From Pseudomonas syringae (GTDB taxonomy: Bacteria; Pseudomonadota; Gammaproteobacteria; Pseudomonadales; Pseudomonadaceae), in NCBI RefSeq assembly GCF_023278085.1, contig NZ_CP066265.1, forward strand, positions 2,076,501-2,140,500: a stretch of DNA of 64,000 bases, written 5' to 3'. Below, one piece after another: positions 47,876-58,144 of this stretch; the stretch's first letter is position 1, and each line of letters begins with the position of its first letter. The position numbers were made by a program, and so were the translations under genes. The notes under the pieces are model-generated. The model ran no database searches. It was not told the origin of the DNA and saw only the letters and a list, made by a program, of their open reading frames with translations.

Positions 47876-48175
47876 TCAATGCTGCGCCAGAATACTCCCC
47901 AGCAACCCTGGAAAGCGGCTCTCCAGCACCTCAGTGCGCAACGAGTTCATGTGTGTGGTGCCAATATTGCGTGTGTGTACCAGCCCGGCGTCACGCAGCA
48001 CCCGAAAGTGATGAGACATGCTGGATTTCGGACGACCGCCGTCCAGCTCGCCACAGGTGGCTTCGACAACGCCCGCGAGGCAGCGCACGATGCCCAGGCG
48101 TACAGGGTCGCTCAAGGCGTACAGCACGCGTTCGAGGGTCAGGTCTTCAGGATCGGGGTGTTGGAAGGTTCGCAT
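47876..48175 (-). CDS. ArsR-family transcriptional regulator
   Basis: 99 residues from the ATG at 48175; longer in-frame starts would cross the operator. HTH: LSDPVRLGIVRCLAGVVEATCGEL, then SMSHHFRVLRDAGLVHTRNIGT. Only one Cys, so not a classical metal sensor of the CXC type. Divergent from xenA, which it probably represses. Confidence 0.85.
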   Translation of the reverse strand: MRTFQHPDPEDLTLERVLYALSDPVRLGIVRCLAGVVEATCGELDGGRPKSSMSHHFRVLRDAGLVHTRNIGTTHMNSLRTEVLESRFPGLLGSILAQH

Positions 48176-48212
48176 GGCGCGGATGATATCAGGGCTTCCG
48201 TTAACTGGCATA

Positions 48213-48230
48213 GTTCGATTATCATCGAAC
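48213..48230. promoter_or_regulatory. Palindromic operator between arsR-like gene and xenA
   Basis: GTTCGAT-TATC-ATCGAAC, a perfect 7-bp inverted repeat with a 4-bp centre, 38 bp from the ArsR start and 41 bp from the xenA start. TTCGAT-N4-ATCGAA is a form often seen for ArsR-family sites. Confidence 0.65.
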
Positions 48231-48270
48231 AAGTGAAATTCAAAGCCATCTGGCCTATGGGAGCTTTCCA

Positions 48271-49362
48271 ATGTCTGCACTGTTCGAACCCTTCAAACTG
48301 AAAGACGTCACGCTGCGCAACCGAATCGCCATTCCTCCGATGTGCCAGTACTCGGCAACCGAAGGTGTAATCAACGACTGGCACCAGGTGCATCTGGCCA
48401 GCATGGCACGCGGTGGTGCGGGTCTGTTGGTGGTGGAGGCTACCGCCGTTGCGCCGGAAGGGCGTATTACCCCCGGTTGCACCGGTATCTGGAACGACGA
48501 GCAGGCCCAGGCATTCGTACCTGTCGTCAAAGCCATCAAGGCTGCAGGATGCGTACCGGGTATTCAGATTGCCCACGCCGGTCGCAAGGCCAGCGCCAAT
48601 CGTCCATGGGAAGGTGATGACCATATCGCGGCGTCCGATTCGCGCGGCTGGGACACTATCGCTCCGTCCGCCATCGCGTTCGGTGCCAACCTGCCGAAAG
48701 TCCCGCGCGCCATGACTCTGGAAGACATCGCCCGCGTTCGTCAGAACTTCGTCGATGCCGCGCGTCGTGCCCGCGACGCAGGCTTCGAATGGATCGAGTT
48801 GCACTTTGCTCACGGTTATCTGGGGCAGAGCTTCTTCTCCGAGCATTCCAACCAGCGTACCGACGAGTACGGCGGCAGCTTCGATAACCGCAGCCGTTTC
48901 CTGCTTGAAACGCTGGCAGCGGTGCGTGAAGTCTGGCCGGAAAACCTGCCGCTGACGGCCCGTTTTGGCGTGATCGAATACGACGGTCGCGATGAGCAGA
49001 CCCTCACCGAGTCGATCGAACTGGCACGTCGCTTCAAGGCCGGCGGTCTGGATCTGTTGAGTGTCAGCGTCGGTTTCAGCACGCCGGACGCCAACATTCC
49101 CTGGGGACCTGCGTTCATGGGCCCGATTGCCGAGCGCGTGCGTCGTGAAGCGGATATTCCAGTGACCAGCGCCTGGGGCTTTGGCGAGCCAAAACTGGCG
49201 GAAGAAGCCGTCAAATCAGGCCAGCTCGATCTGGTATCGATAGGTCGTGCGCATCTGGCCGACCCGCACTGGGCGTACTTCGCCGCGAAAGAACTGGGTG
49301 TCGAAAAGTCTGCCTGGACCCTGCCTGCGCCTTACGCTCACTGGCTTGAGCGTTATCGCTAA
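48271..49362 (+). CDS. xenA: Old yellow enzyme, xenobiotic reductase XenA
   Basis: 363 residues, the length of Pseudomonas XenA and very close to it as recalled. IPPMCQYSA holds the active-site Cys, HAGRKAS and LHFAHGYLGQSFFSEHSNQR the substrate- and FMN-binding region, VSIGRAHLADPHW the phosphate site, and YAHWLERYR the typical C-terminus. Reduces activated alkenes, nitro esters and similar compounds with NAD(P)H. Confidence 0.95.
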   Translation: MSALFEPFKLKDVTLRNRIAIPPMCQYSATEGVINDWHQVHLASMARGGAGLLVVEATAVAPEGRITPGCTGIWNDEQAQAFVPVVKAIKAAGCVPGIQIAHAGRKASANRPWEGDDHIAASDSRGWDTIAPSAIAFGANLPKVPRAMTLEDIARVRQNFVDAARRARDAGFEWIELHFAHGYLGQSFFSEHSNQRTDEYGGSFDNRSRFLLETLAAVREVWPENLPLTARFGVIEYDGRDEQTLTESIELARRFKAGGLDLLSVSVGFSTPDANIPWGPAFMGPIAERVRREADIPVTSAWGFGEPKLAEEAVKSGQLDLVSIGRAHLADPHWAYFAAKELGVEKSAWTLPAPYAHWLERYR

Positions 49363-49423
49363 GCGTTTTACCAAAAGGGGCGGCATCGTCAGGCATCAGC
49401 TCCGTTGACTTACAGGTAACGGT

Positions 49424-50281
49424 TCACTTGCGTCGCACCCGCGGCGCAATGCCGGTCAGTTGCTGGCGAGCGCACGCCCACGCCAGATGCAGGGCGCTGC
49501 GCAATGCCACGGCATCGGCGGTCATGATGCGCACCGACACGCCGCAGTCGTTCGGTAGGGCGCTGACGCCCAGGTAACTCTCGGGGACGATGCGCAATGC
49601 ATCGCGCAAGGACCGTTTCAACCCCTCTACAGGTAAACCCTGACCCACCAGCATGAAGGTCGCCAAGGCCTGCAGCTCACCGCTGACGCCCGGCAACCGA
49701 CGTTGCAGGTCATGACCGGTCATGGCCAATCGGTCACCTGCCAGCAGTGTGCCCGCTGGACACCGTATGTGCAGATCGGCGCGATAGAATCCGGGAAATC
49801 CTATGCTGCCCGGTGGCGTGTGCAGGCAGAACGCGTCGCACACCATCACCCGCGCATTCGGGTGCAGCGTGACGTCTACCCGGCTGTGTAGACGTGCCTG
49901 CGGGAACAGGATCGTCGCCATCGGCAGGTACTCCAGCAGTGCGCCGGGTTCGGCAATCAGCGTGACGGTTTGCCGTGCTGGCTGTTCAAGCATGCTGTGC
50001 GCAACAGTCGCCGCGCCAGTGCTGACATGCACCTGAGTGTCAGCCGCTGCGTGCAGGTGCAGGTGCAGTGTTTCCCCGGCGAACAGACCCCCCGAACACG
50101 ATTGCAGGTAAATCGCCGCCATCCCGGGCGGGTCCTGCGGCAGCTTCAGCGTGCGTCCCAGATGGAAGGGGTAGCCAACCTCCTGACGAGACACATAGCT
50201 GGCACCCGAAGGTGCTTTGCTGAAGGCAATATGGGCCGTGGTTTTTTTACAGATGGGCAGCCGCGAGGAGTGTGCGTTCAT
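49424..50281 (-). CDS. ureD: Urease accessory protein UreD
   Basis: 285 residues. [30 protein letters not shown] and [18 protein letters not shown] are conserved UreD/UreH strands. With UreF and UreG it loads nickel into apourease. It is the last gene of the operon rather than the first as in many bacteria; it overlaps ureG by 4 bp (ATGA). Confidence 0.93.
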   Translation of the reverse strand: MNAHSSRLPICKKTTAHIAFSKAPSGASYVSRQEVGYPFHLGRTLKLPQDPPGMAAIYLQSCSGGLFAGETLHLHLHAAADTQVHVSTGAATVAHSMLEQPARQTVTLIAEPGALLEYLPMATILFPQARLHSRVDVTLHPNARVMVCDAFCLHTPPGSIGFPGFYRADLHIRCPAGTLLAGDRLAMTGHDLQRRLPGVSGELQALATFMLVGQGLPVEGLKRSLRDALRIVPESYLGVSALPNDCGVSVRIMTADAVALRSALHLAWACARQQLTGIAPRVRRK

Positions 50282-50940
50282 GGGCGATCGAACAGCACGG
50301 CGCGGCTGATGGCGTCGACCACCGCATCCACGCCGTCGCCGGTAGCGCAGTTGGTGAACAGCACCGGTCTGCCATTGCGTGCCTCGGCAGACTCGCGGCG
50401 CATACGCGGCAGATCGACGCCCACATAAGGCGCCAGGTCATATTTATTGACCACCAGGAGGTCGCAGTTCAAGACACCGGGGCCGCGCTTGCGGGGGATG
50501 TCATCGCCACCGGCGACGTCGATGACGAAGATCCAGTAGTCCACCAGGTCCAGCGAAAACGTCGAGGCCAGGTTGTCGCCGCCCGACTCGATCAGCACCA
50601 GATCCAGATTGCCGAAACGTGTTTCCAGTTCGTCAGCCATTTGCAGGTTGAGGGTCGGGTCTTCACGAATGGCGGTGTGCGGGCAGGCGCCGGTTTCTAA
50701 TGCGCGTACCCGCTGCGGGTCGATCAGGCCACTTCGCTGCACGCGCTCGGCGTCTTCACGGGTGGCCAGGTCATTGGTGATGATCGCCAGCTCTGTGCCG
50801 CGCGCAATGAAGCGCGGAATCAGTTGTTCCAGCAAACGCGTCTTGCCGGAGCCGACCGGGCCGCCGATCCCGACACGTGCCGCGCCGGGGTGGGGTTGCG
50901 CATCGGTTTGCAGGCTGTGTGCATTCAAGGGCAGGCTCAT
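50278..50940 (-). CDS. ureG: Urease accessory GTPase UreG
   Basis: 220 residues from the ATG at 50940 (AGGAGA upstream). P-loop GGPVGSGKT, nickel site [15 protein letters not shown]3-like [11 protein letters not shown] and G4 [11 protein letters not shown] hydrolysis drives nickel delivery. A short His-containing N-terminal extension ([15 protein letters not shown]) is present. Confidence 0.97.
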   Translation of the reverse strand: MSLPLNAHSLQTDAQPHPGAARVGIGGPVGSGKTRLLEQLIPRFIARGTELAIITNDLATREDAERVQRSGLIDPQRVRALETGACPHTAIREDPTLNLQMADELETRFGNLDLVLIESGGDNLASTFSLDLVDYWIFVIDVAGGDDIPRKRGPGVLNCDLLVVNKYDLAPYVGVDLPRMRRESAEARNGRPVLFTNCATGDGVDAVVDAISRAVLFDRP

Positions 50941-50968
50941 TGTCAGTTCTCCTGTGCGGTAGGATTTT

Positions 50969-52681
50969 TCAGCGCAGCATGTAGCGCTGCGCAAGCGGCA
51001 CTTCGCTGACCGGTTCGCAATAAAGGCGCTCGCCGTCGGCATATACGTCGAAGGTCTGCGGGTCGACGCGGATGTCCGGGCAAGCATCGTTGTGCAGCAT
51101 GTCGGACTTGCGCAGGGTGCGGGTGCCAAACGCGGGCAGCAGTTTTTTCTTGAGCCCCAACCGGGTGGCGGTATCGGCTTCGACGGCCAGCCGGTTGACG
51201 AAATTGACCGACAGCGCCTGTTTCGCCTCACCGAACGCGCCCCATTGCGGGCGCATCACCAAGGGTTCGCAGGTGTAAAGCGAGGCAGCGGAATCGCCCA
51301 TTACGCCATGCACAATGAAGCCGCCCTTGACCACCAGTTCCGGCTTAATGCCGAAGAACGCGGGTCGCCACAGCACCAGATCGGCCAGCTTGCCGGGCTC
51401 CAGTGAGCCGATGTAGCTGTCGATACCGAACACTCGCGCGGCGTTGATGGTGTATTTGGCGATGTAGCGCTTGATACGCTCATTGTCACCCAGTGCGGTT
51501 TTTTCCTCCGGCAAGCGGCCGCGCTGATCTTTCATTTTCGACGCCAGTTGCCAGGTCCGGCAGATGACTTCGTTGATGCGCCCCATGCCCTGGCTGTCGG
51601 AGCCGAGGATCGAAATGGCTCCGGTGTCGTGAAGAATGTCTTCGGCGGCAATGGTCTGCGGGCGCACCCGCGATTCGGCGAAGGCCACGTCTTCCGGCAC
51701 GTCCGGATTGAGGTGGTGACAGACCATGATCATGTCCAGATGCTCGTCGAAGGTGTTCACCGTGTACGGGTTGGTCGGGTTGGTGGAGGAGGGGATGCAG
51801 TTGCTTTTGCCGGCCACGCTGATGATGTCCGGCGCGTGCCCGCCGCCTGCACCTTCGGTGTGGTACATGTGGATGGTGCGATCGCCGATGGCCGCCAGCG
51901 TGTCTTCGAGAAACCCGGATTCATTCAGTGTGTCGGTGTGCAACTGAACCTGAAAATCGTACTCGTCGGCCACTTTCAGGCAGGTGTCGATCACCGCAGG
52001 CATGGCGCCCCAGTCTTCATGGATCTTCAGCCCCAGGCAGCCGCCACGCAGCTGTCCGAGCAGTGATTCGGGCTTGCTTGAGTTGCCGCGCCCCAGAAAG
52101 CCGAAGTTGATCGGCCAGGCTTCGGCGGCCTGCAACATCTTGCCGACATTCCACTCGCCGCCACAGTCGATACCCACGGTAATCGGCCCCAGCGAGCCGC
52201 CGATCAGGGTGGTCAAACCCGCCGCCAGTGCGTGATCGCAGAGCTGCGCCGAATCGAAATGCACATGTACATCGATGCCACCGGGCGTGACGATCAACCC
52301 CTCGGCATCGCGCACGGTGGTGGCCACGCCGCAGATCAGTTGCGGGTGTACGCCGTCCATGATCTGCGGGTTACCGGCCTTGCCGATGGCGACGATCTTG
52401 CCGTCCTTGATGCCGATGTCACCTTTGACGATACCGATCACCGGGTCGATGATCAGCGCGTTGCAGATCAGCATGTCGAGGGCCCCGTCGGCGCTGTCAT
52501 GGCCGGGCATCAGGCCCATGCCGTCGCGCAGGGTCTTGCCGCCCCCGTGCAGGCATTCATCGCCGGGCACCGAATGGTCGAATTCGACCTCGGCCAGCAA
52601 CGCGGTGTCGCCCAGGCGCACTGCATCGCCAGTGGTGGGGCCGTACATGGCGGCGTATTCCTTGCGGGTCATCGTCGCCAT
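50969..52681 (-). CDS. ureC: Urease alpha subunit
   Basis: 570 residues. Nickel ligands in [10 protein letters not shown], the carbamylated Lys in [12 protein letters not shown], flap residues [20 protein letters not shown] with the catalytic His, and [13 protein letters not shown]. Catalytic subunit splitting urea to ammonia and carbamate. Follows ureAB by 3 bp. Confidence 0.98.
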   Translation of the reverse strand: MATMTRKEYAAMYGPTTGDAVRLGDTALLAEVEFDHSVPGDECLHGGGKTLRDGMGLMPGHDSADGALDMLICNALIIDPVIGIVKGDIGIKDGKIVAIGKAGNPQIMDGVHPQLICGVATTVRDAEGLIVTPGGIDVHVHFDSAQLCDHALAAGLTTLIGGSLGPITVGIDCGGEWNVGKMLQAAEAWPINFGFLGRGNSSKPESLLGQLRGGCLGLKIHEDWGAMPAVIDTCLKVADEYDFQVQLHTDTLNESGFLEDTLAAIGDRTIHMYHTEGAGGGHAPDIISVAGKSNCIPSSTNPTNPYTVNTFDEHLDMIMVCHHLNPDVPEDVAFAESRVRPQTIAAEDILHDTGAISILGSDSQGMGRINEVICRTWQLASKMKDQRGRLPEEKTALGDNERIKRYIAKYTINAARVFGIDSYIGSLEPGKLADLVLWRPAFFGIKPELVVKGGFIVHGVMGDSAASLYTCEPLVMRPQWGAFGEAKQALSVNFVNRLAVEADTATRLGLKKKLLPAFGTRTLRKSDMLHNDACPDIRVDPQTFDVYADGERLYCEPVSEVPLAQRYMLR

Positions 52682-52684
52682 CGT

Positions 52685-53380
52685 TCAGGCTCCCTTGAAA
52701 TGTTGCGCGCGGGCACGCTCCAGCGCTGCGAGCTTGCAGGCCGGGTCGTGCAGGTTGCCATCGGTCAGGCCGCTGAAGCCGTAAATGTCGCCGGTGCCGC
52801 CGAACTGCACCAGTTGCACCTCACGCAGCTCGCCTGGTTCAAAGCGCACTGCGGTGCCAGCGGGGATGTCGAGGTGCATGCCGAAGGCTGTTTCACGGGG
52901 GAAATCCAGCGCCTTGTTGACTTCGAAGAAGTGATAGTGGCTGCCGATCTGCACCGGCCGGTCGCCGGTATTGATCGCCCGCAAGATCGCGGTCGGTCGG
53001 CCGCCATTGAGCTGGATATCGCTGTCCGGCGAAAGTATTTCGCCAGGTGTCGGCATGACTGTCAGCGGCAATTTGCCCGGCCGGATCGGCTGGTGAACGG
53101 TGACCAGTTTGGTGCCGTCCGGGAAAGTGCCTTCGACTTGCAGCACCGGCAGCAGCTCGGCAACTCCTGGCATCACATCATCGGTGTTGAGGATCGTCGA
53201 GCCGAAACCGATCAGTTCGGCAACACTTCGGCCCTCGCGTGCGCCTTCTAGAATCTCGTCGGCGATCAGTGCCGAGGCTTCCGGAAAATTCAGACGCAGG
53301 CCTTTACTGCGGCGTTTGCGCGCCAGTTCGGCGGCGGTGTACAGCGTCAGACGTTCAAGTTCGGTCGGGGTCAGCAGCAT
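52685..53380 (-). CDS. ureAB: Fused urease gamma-beta subunit
   Basis: 231 residues from the ATG at 53380 (GGAG seven bases upstream). Residues 1-~100 are UreA ([42 protein letters not shown]); residues ~110-225 are UreB ([37 protein letters not shown]). The two are usually separate genes; here they form one chain, as in Helicobacter UreA. Confidence 0.95.
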   Translation of the reverse strand: MLLTPTELERLTLYTAAELARKRRSKGLRLNFPEASALIADEILEGAREGRSVAELIGFGSTILNTDDVMPGVAELLPVLQVEGTFPDGTKLVTVHQPIRPGKLPLTVMPTPGEILSPDSDIQLNGGRPTAILRAINTGDRPVQIGSHYHFFEVNKALDFPRETAFGMHLDIPAGTAVRFEPGELREVQLVQFGGTGDIYGFSGLTDGNLHDPACKLAALERARAQHFKGA

Positions 53381-53414
53381 AGTGAGGCTCCGCAAAGGTC
53401 AGGCGATGGCCGTC

Positions 53415-54146
53415 TCAGTTGGCAAACAGGCGCAGGTCCTGGGTTTCATGGCGCATCACGGCGATTTCGGCCATGGGCGTGAAGCCGCAGGCGTCGTCCG
53501 GCTCGGGCGCTTCCTGCGTCAACAGCTCGGTAATCAGCGGCTGGATATCGGTCAGTACGCGTTGCGCATCAATGTGGCCCATCACCCCGAGCCGCACGGC
53601 GGCGCTGACCAGGCCGGTACACAAGCCATGCGCAGCGGCGAGTTGGCAGTGCTCGCGCTGCATGCCCAGGCGGTTCCAGAGCAATCCCTGCACCACTGGC
53701 AAATGCCCCGCCGCGTTGCCCGCCAGAATCTGTTGCTGGTAAGCCGCCGCCCCTGCAGTCCCCAGCGCGACATGCACGCCCAGCAGCGCCTGCCCGACAC
53801 GGCGTGAGCCCTGGCGTAGTTCCTCTGCGAGGGTCAGGGCTTCGATCTGCGCGTCCATGTCTATCAAAGCAGAGACGTTATCCGCGGCATGCCATGCGGC
53901 AAGCAGAAACACCCGGTCAAAACTGTTCCAGCGATGGCGCAACTGGCCCTCGACGAAGCCATGCACCTCGGCGCTGCGGTTATGGCGAACAGTTCGTTGT
54001 CGGCGTCGCGGCGCGACGATTTCACCGTGGCCGAGATGCCCGTCAGCCAGCAGCGTTTCCAGCCCCCACGACCACGCCACTGCACCGCCGGGAAAGAAAC
54101 TGTCGGCCTGTTGCAGCGCCAGCAGCAGGCTGCTCAGGCCGTTCAT
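53415..54146 (-). CDS. ureF: Urease accessory protein UreF, with an Arg-rich insert
   Basis: 243 residues. [20 protein letters not shown] near the N-terminus and the ending [19 protein letters not shown] are UreF hallmarks. Between ADGHLGHGE and [10 protein letters not shown] is an Arg-rich run of about 18 residues (around [17 protein letters not shown]) that I do not recall in other UreF proteins. Overlaps ureE (ATGA). It activates UreG in the UreDFG complex. Confidence 0.9.
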   Translation of the reverse strand: MNGLSSLLLALQQADSFFPGGAVAWSWGLETLLADGHLGHGEIVAPRRRQRTVRHNRSAEVHGFVEGQLRHRWNSFDRVFLLAAWHAADNVSALIDMDAQIEALTLAEELRQGSRRVGQALLGVHVALGTAGAAAYQQQILAGNAAGHLPVVQGLLWNRLGMQREHCQLAAAHGLCTGLVSAAVRLGVMGHIDAQRVLTDIQPLITELLTQEAPEPDDACGFTPMAEIAVMRHETQDLRLFAN

Positions 54147-54583
54147 GCGCGTTGTACCCGGCCGTCCGCGAGCATGGGCGCCAGACGCTCAAGGTAATCC
54201 GCCTGCGGGCCGTTGAGCGGGATCTGCAAGGTATCGCCAGCGAAACGCACCGCCCAGTGCATGTTGCCGGCGAAGTAGCCCAGTTCCAGCGCCGCTGCCG
54301 AGTCCCTGGGGCGAAGGTCGAGGTATTCCTGATCCTGCATCTGCACGACGATCGCGCGTTGACTGTCGAGCATCAGTACCGAGCCGTTGCGCAGCTGTTG
54401 ATGACGCTCCAGACGGATTGCGCAGTCAGTGCCCCGGTCGCTGACCAGACGCAGACGATGACGCTGAATGTCAGTGCCTGACAGGCTCAGAGTCTCGACC
54501 TGGCCGGCGTGGCTCAGGTCATGCAAACGGTCGGCGAGGGCAGGGTCGCTGGCCTGGCCGAGAATGCGGTCGAGTATCAGCAT
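54143..54583 (-). CDS. ureE: Urease accessory metallochaperone UreE
   Basis: 146 residues. N-terminal [12 protein letters not shown] and the metal-binding C-terminal domain with [21 protein letters not shown], which keeps the central His of the dimer nickel site. There is no His-rich tail. Joins the urt transporter genes to the urease genes. Confidence 0.92.
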   Translation of the reverse strand: MLILDRILGQASDPALADRLHDLSHAGQVETLSLSGTDIQRHRLRLVSDRGTDCAIRLERHQQLRNGSVLMLDSQRAIVVQMQDQEYLDLRPRDSAAALELGYFAGNMHWAVRFAGDTLQIPLNGPQADYLERLAPMLADGRVQRA

Positions 54584-54605
54584 GGCGATGGCTCCTGTGG
54601 TCAGT

Positions 54606-55295
54606 TCAGATCGTCAGGTAGCGCAGAATGCGCTCGCGGTCGACGGTTTCACGGACTTCGCTGTGCACGAATTCGCCTTTCTCAATGATCAGGTAGCGGT
54701 CCGCCACGGCCATGGCGAACGACAGCACCTGCTCGGAAACAATCAGCGAGAAGCCGCGCTCCTTTTTCAGCAGGTTAAGAGCCTTGGCGATGTCCTTGAT
54801 GATCGATGGCTGAATGCCTTCGGTGGGTTCGTCGAGCACCAGCACCTTGGGGTTGGAGACCAGCGCCCGTGCGATGGCCAGCTGTTGCTGCTGACCGCCG
54901 GACAGGTTGCCACCCTTGCGTCTGCGCATCTCGAACAACACCGGAAAGTACTCGAAGATGTAGTCGGGAATCGGCGCGGCAGGTGCGCCCTGCATGCCGG
55001 TGAGGATGTTTTCCTCAACGCTCAGGTAGGGAAAGATCATTCGTCCCTGCGGCACGAAACCGACCCCGGCGGCGACCCGTTCATAGCTTTTGCTGCCGGT
55101 CAGCTCTTGCCCGGCCAGTTTGATGCTGCCGCTGCGGGTCGGCAGCATGCCCACCAGGCTTCTGAGCAGCGTGGTCTTGCCCATGCCGTTTCGGCCCATG
55201 ATCGCCAGCGATTCGCCTGGCGCCAGGTCCAGGCTCATATCGCGCAGCACGTGGCTGTCGCCGTAATACACGTTGAGGTTGGAGACATTCAGCAT
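54606..55295 (-). CDS. urtE: Urea ABC transporter ATPase UrtE
   Basis: 229 residues. Walker A GRNGMGKTT, signature NLSGGQQQQLAIARAL, Walker B VLVLDEPTEGIQP: the LivF-like ATPase of urea importers. Preceded by urtD with a 2-bp gap. Confidence 0.94.
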   Translation of the reverse strand: MLNVSNLNVYYGDSHVLRDMSLDLAPGESLAIMGRNGMGKTTLLRSLVGMLPTRSGSIKLAGQELTGSKSYERVAAGVGFVPQGRMIFPYLSVEENILTGMQGAPAAPIPDYIFEYFPVLFEMRRRKGGNLSGGQQQQLAIARALVSNPKVLVLDEPTEGIQPSIIKDIAKALNLLKKERGFSLIVSEQVLSFAMAVADRYLIIEKGEFVHSEVRETVDRERILRYLTI

Positions 55296-55297
55296 GT

Positions 55298-56035
55298 TCA
55301 GTGCCCCAGATAAACGTCGATGACCCGTGGATCGTTCTGCACCTGATCCATCGAACCGTAGGCCAGTGTTTTGCCCTGATGCAGGACGGTGACCTTGTCG
55401 GCCACCGATTTCACGAACTCCATGTCGTGCTCGATGATGACCATTGCCCGGCCCTTGGCGATGAGCTTGAGCAGGCCGGCGGTTTTCTCCCGTTCGCCCG
55501 CGCTCATGCCCGCGACGGGCTCATCGAGCAGCAGCAATTCCGGACGCTGCATCAACAGCATGCCGATCTCCAGCCACTGCTTCTGGCCGTGAGACAGCAG
55601 CCCGGCCTTGCGTCCCAGTTGGTCCTTGAGAAAGATCATTTCGGCGGTCTGTTCGATCTCGCTGTTCAGCGCGGCATGCTTGCCCGCGAACAGGCAGTTG
55701 AAGATGCCGCGCTTGTCCGGCGAGGAAATGTCGAGGTTCTCGCGCACGGTGAGGTCTTCGTAGACCGACGGGTTCTGAAACTTGCGGCCGACGCCTGCGC
55801 GGGTGATCTGGTACTCGATCATGTTTTCCAGTTGCAGGTCCTTGAAGCGAATACGGCCTGCGCTCGGCCGGGTCTTGCCGCAGATCATGTCGAGCAGGGT
55901 GGTCTTGCCCGCACCGTTGGGCCCGATCACCACATGCACCTGATTTTCCTCGACGTAGAAGTTGAGGTTGTCGACCGCCTTGAAGCCATCGAAGGACACG
56001 GTCAGGTCTTCGACGCTGAGTAACATCCCGCTCAT
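55298..56035 (-). CDS. urtD: Urea ABC transporter ATPase UrtD
   Basis: 245 residues, LivG-like. Walker A GPNGAGKTTLLDMICG, a LLSHGQKQWLEIGMLL signature with the His variant common in UrtD, Walker B LLLLDEPVAGMS. Overlaps urtC by 4 bp. Confidence 0.94.
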   Translation of the reverse strand: MSGMLLSVEDLTVSFDGFKAVDNLNFYVEENQVHVVIGPNGAGKTTLLDMICGKTRPSAGRIRFKDLQLENMIEYQITRAGVGRKFQNPSVYEDLTVRENLDISSPDKRGIFNCLFAGKHAALNSEIEQTAEMIFLKDQLGRKAGLLSHGQKQWLEIGMLLMQRPELLLLDEPVAGMSAGEREKTAGLLKLIAKGRAMVIIEHDMEFVKSVADKVTVLHQGKTLAYGSMDQVQNDPRVIDVYLGH

Positions 56036-57174
56036 GACTGCACCTCCTTGTTGCTCAGGCGTTGCAGCAGTCCGGCCAGCCCGGTGGGCAGGAACAGCAC
56101 CACGCCCATGAACAGGAAACCGATGAAGTATTGCCAGAAACTGACGAAATTCTCCGACAGGTAGGTCTTGGCCGTGCCAATCAACAGCGTGCCGTACACC
56201 GCACCGACCAGTGAAAGGCGGCCGCCCAGCGCGGCGTAGATCACGATTTCAGTGGACGGAATGATGCCCACCAGTGACGGCGAGGCCAGACCGACCTGCA
56301 AGGTGAACATCACGCCGCCCAGCGCCGAGATCAGCGCCGCCACAGCAAAGATGAACGCCTTGAACAACGCGGTGTTGTAGCCGGAAAAACGCACCCGGTC
56401 CTCGCGATCCCGGATCGCCACGATCACCTTGCCCAGGCGGCTGCGCAGGATGAACCCGCACATCGCTACGCTGGCCAGCAGCAACAGGGTGGTGATCAGG
56501 TAGAGAATCCAGGGCGTCTGCGGCGTTTGCAGGCTCAGGCCGAAAGCGGTCTTGAAGTCGGTCAGACCATTGACGCCGCCGGTGTAGCCTTGCTGGCCGA
56601 TGATCATGATCGACATGATCGAGGCCAGTGACAGGGTAATGATCGAGAAGTACACGCCGCCCACGCGCTTCTTGAAGTAGGCGTAGCTGAACAGAAACGC
56701 CAGCAGCGCAGGCAGGATCAGAATCGCGGCCAGGGTGAACGTCGCCGACTCGAACGGTTTCCACCACCAGGGCAGGGCTTCGACGCTGTTCCAGATCATG
56801 AAGTCCGGCAGTGCCGAGCCATAGAAAGCGGCGAGGGCGCTGGCGGCTTCGTCCGTGGCGGTGGCTTCCAGTTTCAGGTACATCGCCATCATGTAGCTGC
56901 CCAGGCCGAAGAAGATCCCCTGGCCAAGGCTGAGAATGCCGCCGTAGCCCCAGATCATCACCATGCCCACCGCGCAGAACGCCAGGCTCAGGTATTTGCC
57001 CGCCAGCCCGAGACGAAAATCGCCCAGCAGCAGTGGCAGTACCACCAGCAACAGAAGGGACAGCCAGATCAGGCTGTAACGCTCGATCAGCGGCAGCCAG
57101 CCGGCGCTGAGCCAGCCTGGTCGGCCTGCTTTGACCTGCGTCCCGGCCAGCGGCTTTTCAGTCATGTTGTTCAT
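56032..57174 (-). CDS. urtC: Urea ABC transporter permease UrtC
   Basis: 380 residues, LivM-like, with a ~35-residue cytoplasmic leader and about nine membrane segments. ILSLGQGIFFGLGSYMMAMYL, GVYFSIITLSLASIMSIM and RFSGYNTALFKAFIFA are family motifs. Confidence 0.94.
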   Translation of the reverse strand: MNNMTEKPLAGTQVKAGRPGWLSAGWLPLIERYSLIWLSLLLLVVLPLLLGDFRLGLAGKYLSLAFCAVGMVMIWGYGGILSLGQGIFFGLGSYMMAMYLKLEATATDEAASALAAFYGSALPDFMIWNSVEALPWWWKPFESATFTLAAILILPALLAFLFSYAYFKKRVGGVYFSIITLSLASIMSIMIIGQQGYTGGVNGLTDFKTAFGLSLQTPQTPWILYLITTLLLLASVAMCGFILRSRLGKVIVAIRDREDRVRFSGYNTALFKAFIFAVAALISALGGVMFTLQVGLASPSLVGIIPSTEIVIYAALGGRLSLVGAVYGTLLIGTAKTYLSENFVSFWQYFIGFLFMGVVLFLPTGLAGLLQRLSNKEVQS

Positions 57175-57175
57175 C

Positions 57176-58078
57176 TCAACGTCTCACTTTCGTGGCGAAC
57201 AGGCCGTTGGGGCGTAAGAACAGCAGCACGATGACCACCAGCAAGGTAATCGCCTTGGCCATGGAGCCGGTGGTGAGGTATTCCAGTGATATCTGTGTCT
57301 GGCCGATGGCGAAGGCCGAGAGGAAGGTGCCGAGCATGCTTTCCACGCCGCCGAACACGACGACGATGAAGGTGTCCACCAGATACTGCTGGCCGCTCAC
57401 TGGCCCGGTGGAGGCGAGCATGGTGAACGAGCTGCCGGCAATGCCCGCCAGACCGCAGCCCAGCGCAAAGGTCACCGAATCGACCCGCGCGGTGTTGATC
57501 CCGGCGGCCCCGGCCATCGCCCGGTTCTGGGTCACGGCACGAATGCGCAGGCCCCAGCGGCTGCGGTAGAGAAACAGAAACACCGCAGCGGCAATCACAA
57601 ACGTCAGGCCGATAATAAAAATCCGGTTGAGCGGCAATTCCAGCCCTTCGCTGACTTTCCACGCACCCTGCAGCCACTGCACGGTAGGCACACTGACTTC
57701 CTTGGGGCCGAACACCTGGCGAAACAATTGCTGCAACACCAGCGACAGGCCCCAGGTTGCCAGCAACGTGTCCAGCGGGCGGTTGTACATGAAGCGAATG
57801 AAACAGCGCTCCAGCAGAAAGCCGAAGGCAAACGTCACCACGAAGGGCACCCCGACGCCGATGATGAAATACCAGCCCATGAACTAGGGAAAGTAGCGCT
57901 GGAACACCACCGAGGCGACGTAGGTCATGTATGAGCCCATCGCCATGAGTTCACCGTGGGCCATGTTGATCACACCCATCAGGCCGAACACGATGGTCAG
58001 CCCGAGTGCCATAAGCACCAGCACGGAAAACAGCGAGAACCCGCTGAAGATTTGCATTACCAGCGTATCGAGAGTCAT
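57176..58078 (-). pseudogene. urtB: Urea ABC transporter permease UrtB, interrupted by an in-frame amber stop
   Basis: A 300-codon LivH-like permease frame starting at the ATG at 58078. Codon 65 (57884-57886) is TAG in the same frame as the rest: VASVVFQRYFP, stop, then FMGWYFIIGVGVPF. Both parts look like UrtB (GVINMAHGELMAMGSYMTYV before; LDTLLATWGLSLVLQQLFRQVFGP and AVTQNRAMAGAAGIN after). The ATG two codons past the stop could restart translation but would lose the first membrane segments. No frameshift is needed. Read error, nonsense mutation or suppression remain possible. Confidence 0.9.
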
Positions 58079-58144
58079 GCCGTCGCTACCTGTGGCTGCG
58101 CATTGACGAAAGCGGGCACGAAACCGATCGCGCCCGACCCGGTA

